Source of the DNA: Oscillospiraceae bacterium
GTDB lineage: Bacteria; Bacillota_A; Clostridia; Oscillospirales; CAG-272
Direction: 5' to 3'
Assembly (NCBI GenBank): GCA_015063335.1
Contig: SVUH01000016.1
Span: 1 to 36,113, forward strand
DNA: 36,113 bases
A program made the position numbers and the translations under genes. Below, one piece after another: positions 1 through 7,756 of the stretch. Numbering within the stretch: position 1 is the first letter of the stretch; each line of letters begins with the position of its first letter. The notes under the pieces are model-generated. The model was not told the origin of the DNA. It did no database searches and worked only from the letters and a program-made list of their open reading frames with translations.

Positions 1-417
1 CTGAATGAATCTTCTGTAGCAGTCGTAAGCCCAACGAGCATTTCCGGACTTCTTAGCCATTACTTCAACAACCTCTTCGTTAAGACCGAGGTTAAGAATG
101 GTGTCCATCATACCGGGCATGGATGCGCGTGCTCCGGAACGAACGGAAACGAGAAGGGGGTTCTCGAGGTCGCCGAACTTCTTGCCGGTTACGCCTTCCA
201 TCTTTACGATGTACTCCATGATTTCAGCCATGATCTCATCATTGATCTGACGGCCGTCCTCATAGTACTGTGTGCAGGCTTCGGTAGAAATAGTGAAGCC
301 CTGGGGAACAGGAAGACCAATATTGGTCATCTCTGCGAGGTTTGCGCCCTTACCGCCAAGGATCTCACGCATGTTAGCGTTACCCTCGGAGAAGAGATAG
401 CAATACTTCTTTGCCAT
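1..417 (-). CDS. ppdK: Pyruvate, phosphate dikinase, N-terminal part (runs off the left edge)
   Basis: The first 139 codons are present; the gene continues beyond base 1. PPDK interconverts pyruvate, ATP and phosphate with phosphoenolpyruvate, AMP and pyrophosphate. In anaerobes it often works glycolytically with PPi or replenishes PEP in the cytosol. The visible part is the ATP-grasp nucleotide-binding domain: it starts [12 protein letters not shown], continues with [10 protein letters not shown] and [12 protein letters not shown], and has the [19 protein letters not shown] stretch, all characteristic of PPDK. The ATG at 415-417 is preceded by a strong GGAGG at the right spacing. The full enzyme is about 870-880 residues, so only about one sixth is seen and the His and Cys active-site domains cannot be checked. 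Identification is firm from the motifs. Confidence 0.95.
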   Translation of the reverse strand, partial: MAKKYCYLFSEGNANMREILGGKGANLAEMTNIGLPVPQGFTISTEACTQYYEDGRQINDEIMAEIMEYIVKMEGVTGKKFGDLENPLLVSVRSGARASMPGMMDTILNLGLNEEVVEVMAKKSGNARWAYDCYRRFIQ

Positions 418-461
418 TGGTAAATACCTCCGTTTGATAAAAAATTTTGACGTCTTTAAGC

Positions 462-488
462 GTTGAGAGCACAACTGTGCAATTCAAC
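462..488 (-). other. Hairpin in the ppdK leader
   Basis: On the minus strand the leader contains an outer arm GTTGA/TCAAC (462-466 with 484-488) enclosing an inner GCACA/TGTGC stem. It lies between the predicted promoter and the Shine-Dalgarno site, with no U-run after it, so it is not a normal terminator. It could stabilise the mRNA or have no function. Confidence 0.35.
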
Positions 489-494
489 CATAAT

Positions 495-503
495 ATTATA
501 ACA
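495..503 (-). promoter_or_regulatory. Extended -10 promoter for ppdK
   Basis: Reading the minus strand, TGTTATAAT forms an extended -10 element (TGn plus TATAAT), about 80 bases upstream of the start codon. No good -35 box is visible at 17 bases, which fits an extended -10 promoter. The start site would fall near 488. Confidence 0.45.
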
Positions 504-594
504 TACTTTGTCTATTAATGCTACTGTCTTTTTAAAATTCAATGCCTATAATAATGTAAATTTTTCATGAACAGAAGCGGTTTTGATTGATTTT

Positions 595-621
595 TTGACA
601 ACCTTGTAATATAATTATAAA
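595..621 (+). promoter_or_regulatory. Probable sigma-A promoter of the pth-mfd operon
   Basis: TTGACA at 595-600 is followed by TATAAA at 616-621, a spacing of 15 that is shorter than the ideal 17. Another TATAAT at 610-615 is too close to the -35 box to pair with it. The site lies just ahead of the pth ribosome binding site. Confidence 0.4.
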
Positions 622-656
622 TTGGAATAGAAGTATAAATGGCAGGGTGACTAAAA

Positions 657-1289
657 ATGGCAAACATATTTGATTTGTTTAAGCAAATATCCTCGACGGA
701 CAGCGCACGGACCGCGCCCGTAAAATATATCGTGGCAGGACTTGGAAACCCCGGAAAGGATTACGAAAATACAAGACATAACGCAGGCTTTCTTGCAATT
801 GACCACGTTGCGGCAAGCAAGGGTACGAAGATAGACCGCGCAAAGTTCCAGGCGCTTACCGCCGTCGTGGAGATAGGCGGTGTAGGTGTGCTTCTCATGA
901 AACCGCAGACCTATATGAATAATTCGGGAAGTGCTGTCGGTGAGGCTGCAAGATTTTATAAGGTCAGCGCAGAGCATATAATCGTCATATCCGACGACGT
1001 AAATCTCGACGTCGGAAGACTCCGCGTTCGTAAAAGCGGAAGTGCTGGCGGACAAAAGGGACTCAACGATATAATCGAGGTTATGGGGACGGAGGCTATA
1101 CCGCGCATACGCGTTGGCGTTGGTAAAAAGCCGCATCCCGACTACGATATTAAGGACTGGGTGCTGTCAAATTTCTCTGTTGCCGAAATGAAAGCACTTT
1201 CTGAAAATTTCGGTCGAGTTCTCACGGGAATTGAAAGAATCGTTTCGGGGGATATTGACGGCGCTATGCAGATATGCAACGGCAAATAA
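657..1289 (+). CDS. pth: Peptidyl-tRNA hydrolase
   Basis: Releases peptide from peptidyl-tRNA that has dropped off the ribosome, recycling tRNA in the cytosol. The family signature VAGLGNPGKDYENTRHNAGF lies at residues 26-45; Asn31 and His41 match the substrate-binding Asn and catalytic His of the family. YMNNSG and SDDVNLDVGRLRVRKSGSAGG, two further conserved blocks, follow. The protein is 210 residues, slightly longer than the usual 185-195 because about 21 residues precede the VKYIVAGLGNPG strand. The ATG at 657 has an AGGGTGA-type Shine-Dalgarno site and no better internal start is seen. It is first in an operon with mfd, 36 bases downstream, the arrangement found in many Firmicutes. Confidence 0.95.
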   Translation: MANIFDLFKQISSTDSARTAPVKYIVAGLGNPGKDYENTRHNAGFLAIDHVAASKGTKIDRAKFQALTAVVEIGGVGVLLMKPQTYMNNSGSAVGEAARFYKVSAEHIIVISDDVNLDVGRLRVRKSGSAGGQKGLNDIIEVMGTEAIPRIRVGVGKKPHPDYDIKDWVLSNFSVAEMKALSENFGRVLTGIERIVSGDIDGAMQICNGK

Positions 1290-1325
1290 ACTAACTGATT
1301 TTATGTTTTTTAAAGGAAACAAAGC

Positions 1326-4300
1326 ATGAATATAGTAACCGATTCTATAAGGTCGGATAGCCAATATAAGCAGCTTTTGGCGGCTCTTGGCGATGCTAAA
1401 GCGGCTAACCGCCCGTTGCCACTTGCGGTGACGGGGCTGTGTGAGGGTGCGACGGATGCGTGCTATGCGGCGCTTCTTAAGGATATTAAGTCGCGCGACA
1501 AGCGGACCGCACTTCTCGTATGCTCCGAGGAAAAGGAGTGCACGAGAATTCGTGCGTTTTTGTCACAGCTTGGACTCAACGTTGCCTTTTATATGGGCAG
1601 AGACCTGACGTTTTATAATATCACCGCCTCCCATGAGTATGAGCATGAGAGGCTACGCGTGTTGTCGGGACTTCTTGACGGTAGCTTTGACGCCGTCGTA
1701 ACCACGCCCGATGCGGCGCTCGGATATACTATACCATCCGATAGGCTGATAAATTCCATGACTGCGGTCGATTTTGATAAGACCTCAATAGAGACTGACA
1801 GCTTCGTAAGACGGCTTCAGTCTGTCGGTTACGTTCGTGCAGAGCTTGTAGATGCCCCCGGTCAGTTTGCGGTGAGAGGCGGAATTATAGACGTGTATCC
1901 CGCATCTGCACGTTACCATGACATGGACGGAAACGTGATCACCGATTCAAAGCCCTTCCGTATAGAGCTTTTCGGCGACGAGATAGACCGAATGGAGCTT
2001 TTTGATGCTGAAACGCAGAGAATGACGGTAGCTCTTGATAGAGTTGAGTTTTCTCCCGCACGTGAGCTTCTGTTGGACTCCGAGAAAAAACAAGAAATAC
2101 ACAAAGCGATTTCTTCAAGAATAGACAAGAGCCGTGACGAGCGCGCAATTTCGGAAATGCGCTCGGAGCTTTTGGCGCTTGAGAACGACACAGAGCTTAA
2201 TTTTATTGATAAGTACATCACGCTGATATATCCCGAAAAGACCTGCTTGCTTGATTATTTTTCAAGACAAAGTACAGTTTTAGTCAAGGGTATCTCTGCC
2301 ATAAACGACAGGATAAAGGCGTCGGAGTGGCACATAAATCAGACGGTTGAAGAATTGCTTGAGGGCGGAACTATTGCACCGAAATACGTTGATTATTCAC
2401 ATAAGGCGACGTATTTTGAGAGCTTTCTCGACACCTCAACTGCCGTTTTCTTCGAGTCGCTCGGTCAGGGGCTTTCGGGCAAGCGACTTGGCGGAATGTT
2501 TAATTTCCGTACAAAGCATATGGTTTCCTACTGCGAAAATCTCGACCTCTTGTGTGAGGATATAGAAGCCTACGGAAAGACGGGATATAAGGTAGTCGTT
2601 ACGGCGGAAAACGAGGCATCGGCGAAGAATTTGTGCTCCATGCTCGGCGAGCGAGGAATACGCGCCATTGCCGAGGTCAAAAACGGAGAATATACCTTGT
2701 CGACTCTCCCCAAGGGTACGGTGCTTGTTTGCTGGACTGAGTACGTAAGAGGATTTGAGCTTACCGTACCGAAGCTTGCACTTCTCAGTATTTGCGCCGA
2801 GGGTAGAGAGGGCGCGCTAGCCGCAGGCGGCATTATAAAGCGCAAGAGAAAAAAGAGAAGCGGCACGGAGGCAATACTCTCCTATAACGACCTTGAGGTC
2901 GGTGACTACGTTGTTCACGAGATCCACGGTATAGGACAGTATATGGGTATTGAAAATCTCACCGTTGACGGAGTCAGCCGCGACTATATAAATATTCATT
3001 ACGCAGGAAGCGACAGACTTTTCTTGCCCGTTGATAAGCTCGATATGGTATCTAAATATATCGGCGCTCACGGCGACGACGGACTTGTTAAGCTCTCAAA
3101 ATTCGGCGGTACTGAATGGGGCAGAGCAAAGGCACGTGCCAAGGCGGCAGCAAAGGATATTGCCAAGGAGCTTATTCAACTTTATGCAGAGAGAAGCCGT
3201 AAGCCGGGCTACGCGTTCCCACCCGACGATATAATGCAGACCGACTTTGAGGCGGCATTTGAGTTTGAGGAAACCGACGGACAGCTCGACGCGATCGCGG
3301 ATATTAAAAAGGATATGATGACCGCTGTTCCTATGGACAGACTTCTGTGCGGTGACGTTGGCTTCGGTAAGACCGAGGTGGCGATGCGCGCGGCATATAA
3401 GGCGGTGCTTGGCGGAAAGCAGGTCGCGGTGCTCGTTCCCACGACAATTCTCGCGCTTCAGCATTATCAAACGTTCAGCGCGCGTATGAGAGGCTTGCCC
3501 GTAAATATAGATATGGTGTCGCGCTTCAGGACTACCAAGCAGCAGGCGCAGTCTATAAGAAAATTGAAGAACGGAAACACGGATATTATCATAGGCACGC
3601 ATAGGCTCGTATCCAAGGACGTTGAGTTTAAGGATCTCGGCTTGCTCGTCATTGACGAGGAGCAGCGCTTTGGCGTAACGCACAAGGAGCGCTTAAAGCA
3701 GATCTCGGGAAATATCGACGTGCTGACGCTGACGGCAACCCCCATACCGAGAACGCTTAATATGGCGCTTGGCGGTATTCGAGATATATCTGTGCTTGAC
3801 GAAGCGCCTACGGACAGACTTCCCGTACAGACCTACGTCCTTGAGCATGACGAGCTTATTGTGACGGATGCGATAAGACGAGAGCTAAGGCGCGGAGGAC
3901 AGATATTCTACCTCTACAATAACGTCGAAAATATAGACGGCTGTGCCGCAAGGCTCTCCCGCGCGATACCCGAGGCAAGGATAACTGTTGCACACGGCAA
4001 GATGGATAAGGACAGACTTGAGGACATCTGGGAAGAAATGCTTCGCGGAGAGATCGATATACTCGTATGCACGACTATTATCGAAACGGGTGTTGACATT
4101 CCGAACGCGAATACTCTCATAGTTGAAAACTCACACCGTCTCGGACTTTCCCAGCTTCACCAGATAAGAGGACGTGTCGGACGTTCGGCAAGGCGCGCTT
4201 ATGCGTACTTTACCTATCCGCGCGATAGGGTGATCAACGAGGTCGCAACCAAGCGCCTTGAAACGATACGCGACTACGCGGAGTTCGGCGCGGGCTTTAA

Positions 4301-4904
4301 GATCGCTATACGCGACCTTGAAATAAGAGGCGCGGGAAATCTTCTCGGTGCTGAGCAGCACGGACATCTTGACGCTGTTGGATACGAGCTTTATATCAAG
4401 CTTTTGAACGAGGCTGTTCTCGAAGAAAAAGGAGAAAAGGTTGAAGAAAAGCTTGAATGTACCGTTACATTGAAGTGTGACGCGTATATCCCCGAAAGAT
4501 ACGTTAAGTACGCTGCGCAACGAATGGGGATTTATAAGAAGATAGCCTCGATCGAGTGCGAGGAGGACAGAGAGGACGTTCTCGACGAGCTGATCGACCG
4601 CTACGGCGAAGCGCCTAAATGTGTAACGAATCTTCTTACCGTCGCGCTGGTAAAAGCGTCTGCGCAAAAATGCGGAATTACCGCCGTAATCGAGGAGCAG
4701 AGCGTAGTAAAGCTTAAATGCAATTACGTTGATTATCTCGTTTGGCATGAGCTTTCAAACGAATTCCGCGGCAGACTGCGTCTGGGCGGAGGAGATAGTC
4801 CCGTCATCAACCTCAAAAAGCAATCGGGAGATAACGTACCCGAGTTGCTCTTGAAGCTGTTTAAAAGATATGGCGATATAGTAAAAGAAAATCAGGAAAC
4901 CTGA
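1326..4904 (+). CDS. mfd: Transcription-repair coupling factor Mfd
   Basis: An ATP-driven DNA translocase that pushes stalled RNA polymerase off damaged template and recruits UvrA. The length, 1192 residues, is normal. Visible domains in order: a UvrB-like N-terminal region (FAVRGGIIDVYP, about residues 180-195), the RNA-polymerase-interacting domain beginning at about residue 518 (EVGDYVVHEIHGIGQYMG), the helicase core with Walker A GDVGFGKTEVA (about 676) and the DEEQ box of VIDEEQRFGV (about 775), motif VI in QIRGRVGRS, and the C-terminal UvrA-masking domain. The ATG at 1326 has an AAGGA site. It lies between pth and a lipoprotein foldase whose start is 13 bases downstream, so the three are probably co-transcribed. 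Confidence 0.97.
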   Translation: MNIVTDSIRSDSQYKQLLAALGDAKAANRPLPLAVTGLCEGATDACYAALLKDIKSRDKRTALLVCSEEKECTRIRAFLSQLGLNVAFYMGRDLTFYNITASHEYEHERLRVLSGLLDGSFDAVVTTPDAALGYTIPSDRLINSMTAVDFDKTSIETDSFVRRLQSVGYVRAELVDAPGQFAVRGGIIDVYPASARYHDMDGNVITDSKPFRIELFGDEIDRMELFDAETQRMTVALDRVEFSPARELLLDSEKKQEIHKAISSRIDKSRDERAISEMRSELLALENDTELNFIDKYITLIYPEKTCLLDYFSRQSTVLVKGISAINDRIKASEWHINQTVEELLEGGTIAPKYVDYSHKATYFESFLDTSTAVFFESLGQGLSGKRLGGMFNFRTKHMVSYCENLDLLCEDIEAYGKTGYKVVVTAENEASAKNLCSMLGERGIRAIAEVKNGEYTLSTLPKGTVLVCWTEYVRGFELTVPKLALLSICAEGREGALAAGGIIKRKRKKRSGTEAILSYNDLEVGDYVVHEIHGIGQYMGIENLTVDGVSRDYINIHYAGSDRLFLPVDKLDMVSKYIGAHGDDGLVKLSKFGGTEWGRAKARAKAAAKDIAKELIQLYAERSRKPGYAFPPDDIMQTDFEAAFEFEETDGQLDAIADIKKDMMTAVPMDRLLCGDVGFGKTEVAMRAAYKAVLGGKQVAVLVPTTILALQHYQTFSARMRGLPVNIDMVSRFRTTKQQAQSIRKLKNGNTDIIIGTHRLVSKDVEFKDLGLLVIDEEQRFGVTHKERLKQISGNIDVLTLTATPIPRTLNMALGGIRDISVLDEAPTDRLPVQTYVLEHDELIVTDAIRRELRRGGQIFYLYNNVENIDGCAARLSRAIPEARITVAHGKMDKDRLEDIWEEMLRGEIDILVCTTIIETGVDIPNANTLIVENSHRLGLSQLHQIRGRVGRSARRAYAYFTYPRDRVINEVATKRLETIRDYAEFGAGFKIAIRDLEIRGAGNLLGAEQHGHLDAVGYELYIKLLNEAVLEEKGEKVEEKLECTVTLKCDAYIPERYVKYAAQRMGIYKKIASIECEEDREDVLDELIDRYGEAPKCVTNLLTVALVKASAQKCGITAVIEEQSVVKLKCNYVDYLVWHELSNEFRGRLRLGGGDSPVINLKKQSGDNVPELLLKLFKRYGDIVKENQET

Positions 4905-4917
4905 AAGGAAATAAAAA

Positions 4918-6258
4918 ATGAAGTCTTGTATAAAAAGAATACTTGTACTGACACTTGCATGTATTCTCATAGCAGTAAGCCTTTGCGGCTGCTCGTCAAA
5001 GGGAAAAACACTTATGTCCGTTGACGATACAAAAATGAGCATTAACACCTATATGCTTCTTTTGTCAAGAATGAAAGGAAACCTTGCCTCCTCTTATGCC
5101 TTTGGAAATCAGGCGAAGCTCGACTCATTCTGGAATACCGTTATTGACGCTTCAAGCGGCGGAACGTATAATAAGTACTATACGTCAATTGTACTTGATA
5201 ACGCAAAGACCTATCTTGCAGCCCTTGCGCTGTTTGACGAGATGGGCTTGAAGCTTCCCAAGTCTACTCTTGAGGAGATAGATGCGGAGATTGAAACACT
5301 TATTATGAGCGACGGCAATGGCTCAAAGGCAAATCTCAACGCAAAGCTTGCAGAGTACGGTGCTAACGTTGACGTACTGCGTGAGGCATATATTATGGAA
5401 GCCAAGATCGCGCTCCTTAACGATACGCTGTTCGGTGTGGGCGGAGCTTTGATCGACGCTTCAAATTATGAAAGATATTATAAGGAAAATTACGTTAGAT
5501 TCAGACACGTATTCTTTTATTTTACCGAGGTCGTCTATGAGACCGATGTGAACGGTGACGATATATATTATTCAAATCTCAGTGATAAGATAATAGCTTA
5601 CGACACGAGTGCTACTCAGCAGATTGATAAGGACGGCAACGTCGTAAAAGACAGAAACGGAGATGTTGTATACGTAAGAGTTGACTCCGAGGGAAAGGAA
5701 AGAATAGCGTACGATAAAAAGGGCACGGAGAGTAGTCCCACACAGAGAAACCCGTTGCTTGACGACGACGGAAAGATAGTTACTCGCAAGATGAATACCG
5801 ACGAGCTGATAGCGCTCTCCGATAAGGTTCAGTCGATCATCGAAAACGAGGCAAGAGAGGGAGAGTACGCGCTCTTTGACAGCCTTGTTGAAAAGTACGG
5901 CGAGGACGAGGGAATGGCTAATTATCCGAACGGATACTATCTTACCGAAAACAGCGATTACGATGCTCCCGAGGTCATTGAGGCTCTGTTTGAGATGCAG
6001 GACGGAGAGATACGAAAAGTAGAGTCCGATTACGGAATACACATCGTTATGAAATATAAGCTCGACGACGGCGGATACGCTAAGGAGGAAAACAAGGACT
6101 TTTTCGTGACCGAATCGGGAACGTACAGCTTTCTTAACCTTCTTAAGAGCCAGCTCCTTGAAGAAAAAATCGCTTCCTATAAGGAGAGAATAGTCGTAGA
6201 CGAAGCACTTTTGACTACGGTTGATATGAAGAGCGTTGGCGCTAATTTTAATTATTGA
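4918..6258 (+). CDS. Lipoprotein foldase with a parvulin-type peptidyl-prolyl isomerase domain
   Basis: Probable membrane-anchored extracellular folding factor of the PrsA/SurA type. The N-terminus is a lipoprotein signal, MKSCIKRILVLTLACILIAV followed by the lipobox SLCGC with Cys25 as the lipidated residue; Cys at -2 is somewhat unusual. A helical SurA-like region covers about residues 35-190. The parvulin core starts at RFRHVFFYF (about 194-202) and ends with MQDGEIRKVESDYGIHIVMK (about 360-380), where the last conserved His of the fold (YGIHI) is kept. A charged stretch of roughly 90 residues, rich in Asp, Lys and Gly, interrupts the fold after its first strand. The ATG has an AAAGGA site 13 bases after mfd. 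Isomerase activity is uncertain because the domain is divergent. Confidence 0.8.
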   Translation: MKSCIKRILVLTLACILIAVSLCGCSSKGKTLMSVDDTKMSINTYMLLLSRMKGNLASSYAFGNQAKLDSFWNTVIDASSGGTYNKYYTSIVLDNAKTYLAALALFDEMGLKLPKSTLEEIDAEIETLIMSDGNGSKANLNAKLAEYGANVDVLREAYIMEAKIALLNDTLFGVGGALIDASNYERYYKENYVRFRHVFFYFTEVVYETDVNGDDIYYSNLSDKIIAYDTSATQQIDKDGNVVKDRNGDVVYVRVDSEGKERIAYDKKGTESSPTQRNPLLDDDGKIVTRKMNTDELIALSDKVQSIIENEAREGEYALFDSLVEKYGEDEGMANYPNGYYLTENSDYDAPEVIEALFEMQDGEIRKVESDYGIHIVMKYKLDDGGYAKEENKDFFVTESGTYSFLNLLKSQLLEEKIASYKERIVVDEALLTTVDMKSVGANFNY

Positions 6259-6269
6259 TCAATTTGCTA

Positions 6270-6298
6270 TTGACAAGCGCATAAATACGTGCTATAAT
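6270..6298 (+). promoter_or_regulatory. Consensus sigma-A promoter for the thiT riboswitch RNA
   Basis: TTGACA (6270-6275), a 17-base spacer and TATAAT (6293-6298): a perfect match to both hexamers. Transcription should start near 6305, about 15 bases before the riboswitch core. It gives thiT an independent transcription unit. Confidence 0.85.
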
Positions 6299-6317
6299 AG
6301 CCTTGCAAAATCGCATA

Positions 6318-6411
6318 GAAATCAGGGGTGCCCATCATGGCTGAGACGGCGAAAGCCGAACCCTTTAACCTGATACGGATAATGCCGGCGTAGGGAGATT
6401 GGTTTTCTATT
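6318..6411 (+). ncRNA. TPP riboswitch (THI element)
   Basis: The conserved thi-box parts appear in order: CAGGGGTGCC, GGCTGAGA, an ACCCTTTAACCTGAT core, and CGGATAATGCCGGCGTAGGGA. This aptamer binds thiamine pyrophosphate. It is followed by an intrinsic terminator and then thiT, so the probable logic is premature termination when TPP is plentiful. Confidence 0.96.
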
Positions 6412-6435
6412 GTCATTGACACTTAGGAAAAATTC

Positions 6436-6473
6436 AACCGCACGGAGATTTCCGTGCGGTTTTAGTATTTTTT
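6436..6473 (+). terminator. Riboswitch-controlled intrinsic terminator before thiT
   Basis: An 11-base-pair perfect stem, AACCGCACGGA (6436-6446) with TCCGTGCGGTT (6451-6461), has a four-base loop and is followed by TTAGTATTTTTT. It sits between the TPP aptamer and the GGAGG site of thiT, the standard expression platform for transcriptional control. Confidence 0.88.
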
Positions 6474-6485
6474 CGGAGGTGTCTT

Positions 6486-7160
6486 ATGACATTCAAAACT
6501 CAAAGGCTGACGGTATCTGCCGTCATGCTCGCGCTTGCTACGGTGCTCGCCGTGGTATGCGAATTCATTCCTTTTTTGAGTCTGCCGATGGGCGGCGGAT
6601 TCACTCTGGCAAGCATGCTGCCGATAGTGATAATATCCTATATGTATGGGCTGAAGTGGGGTTTTTTTACCTCGTTCGTGTATTCCTCCATACAGATACT
6701 TATGTCACTTATCATGGGTAAGACGGTGCTTGCACTGTTTACCCCATCGTCAGACGACTATATGGGCGTTGGTGTTGCAATTGCGGTAATTATTATTGAT
6801 TACCTCGTCGCATACACAGTTCTCGGCATCGGCGGCATTTTTCGCGGATGCATCAAAAACAAGATCGTAGCGCTTGTGCTTGGCGTTATCGTGGCGCTCT
6901 CTCTGCGGTATCTATGCCACATCGTGTCGGGATATATTTTCTACGGTGAGTGGGCAGAGTGGTTCTTCGGCGAAGCAAAGGCAACGTATAAGATCGGAGA
7001 ATTTATACTCAACAATTTCAGCGGAAAGGGATTGTCCCTTGTTTATTCGATATTCTATAACGGACTCTATATGATCCCCGAGATCATAATAACGGCAATT
7101 GCAGCCGCGGGCATCGGAAACATTCCGCAGATAAAGAAATGCGATAAACAAATTTCATAA
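6486..7160 (+). CDS. thiT: Thiamine-specific ECF transporter substrate-binding subunit ThiT
   Basis: A 224-residue integral membrane protein with about six hydrophobic helices and short loops, the size and layout of ECF S components. It is expected to bind thiamine outside the cell and to work with a shared EcfA/EcfA'/EcfT energising module, which is not in this window. The N-terminal TVSAVMLALATVLAVV helix and the GGGFTLASMLPIVIISYMYG segment resemble the ThiT family, where the L1 region and first helices contact the subunit partner. Identification is strengthened by the TPP riboswitch and terminator immediately upstream. The ATG has a CGGAGGT site eight bases before it. Confidence 0.92.
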   Translation: MTFKTQRLTVSAVMLALATVLAVVCEFIPFLSLPMGGGFTLASMLPIVIISYMYGLKWGFFTSFVYSSIQILMSLIMGKTVLALFTPSSDDYMGVGVAIAVIIIDYLVAYTVLGIGGIFRGCIKNKIVALVLGVIVALSLRYLCHIVSGYIFYGEWAEWFFGEAKATYKIGEFILNNFSGKGLSLVYSIFYNGLYMIPEIIITAIAAAGIGNIPQIKKCDKQIS

Positions 7161-7166
7161 CAAAAT

Positions 7167-7193
7167 AAAGGGGCTGAAAAGCCCCTTTTCTTT
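7167..7193. terminator. Bidirectional terminator between thiT and the HTH-WCX regulator
   Basis: AAAGGGGCT (7167-7175) and AGCCCCTTT (7180-7188) form a perfect stem around GAAA. A T-run follows on the plus strand and A/T-rich sequence follows on the minus strand, so it can end both convergent genes. Confidence 0.85.
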
Positions 7194-7205
7194 GTTTATC
7201 ATTGT

Positions 7206-7745
7206 CTATTTGTTTGAGTCAAGTATTCTTTCTGCAAACTCAACGAGCTTCTCACGAAGCCAGTCGGGCGACTCAATACGTATTTTCGCACCCGTTGACA
7301 TAATAATTCCCAAAAACAGCTCAATGCTCGGGAATTCGCAACGGTAGCGGTGACCTCTCTCCTCCTGCACGATAAAGCTTCGCAGATTCATAACGGTGAT
7401 CTTGTCGTGGATTATAAGCACCGCAGAGTAGGGAAGCTGCATCTGTACGACGGAGACCTGTGCGGAGGTATCAACGAAATCGCGAAGTCCCGCAAGCACG
7501 GTGTTGTAATCCGACTCGTTTTCCGTGCTTACCATGGAGGGTAAAATAAATTCGGTTTTATAATAGTAGCCCTTGCGAGAAGCGTCGTAAGCCAAGGGTG
7601 CGCCGAGCGCTGACCTCATGTGCTCAAGGTCTCTTTGCGCCTGCCTTGATGAGATCGAAAATTTCTCTGATATGTCGTGTGAGTTCGGATAGCATCCGTC
7701 GGAAACCATCTTGTGAAACCACTGTATTCTGTCGTTGGCGTTCAT
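7206..7745 (-). CDS. Short WYL-family-like transcription regulator (HTH plus WCX, no WYL core)
   Basis: A 179-residue probable DNA-binding protein. Residues 5-60 form a DeoR/HTH_11-type winged helix-turn-helix (DISEKFSISSRQAQRDLEHM, then a GYYY wing). The C-terminal part, about residues 105-176, resembles the WCX extension of WYL regulators (FLGIIMSTGAKIRIESPDWL, then REKLVEFAERIL). The WYL beta-barrel normally found between them, in proteins of about 300 residues, is missing: only about 45 residues connect the two. The ATG has a GGAG site. It starts 12 bases after the stop of the membrane-protein gene, so the two are co-transcribed and it may control or report on that protein. The effector is unknown. 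Confidence 0.7.
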   Translation of the reverse strand: MNANDRIQWFHKMVSDGCYPNSHDISEKFSISSRQAQRDLEHMRSALGAPLAYDASRKGYYYKTEFILPSMVSTENESDYNTVLAGLRDFVDTSAQVSVVQMQLPYSAVLIIHDKITVMNLRSFIVQEERGHRYRCEFPSIELFLGIIMSTGAKIRIESPDWLREKLVEFAERILDSNK

Positions 7746-7756
7746 AATAAGCTCCG

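Noticed and set aside
2880..3075. A CarD-like RNA polymerase-binding domain as a separate gene
   Set aside because: It is in frame within mfd and is the normal polymerase-interacting domain of that protein.
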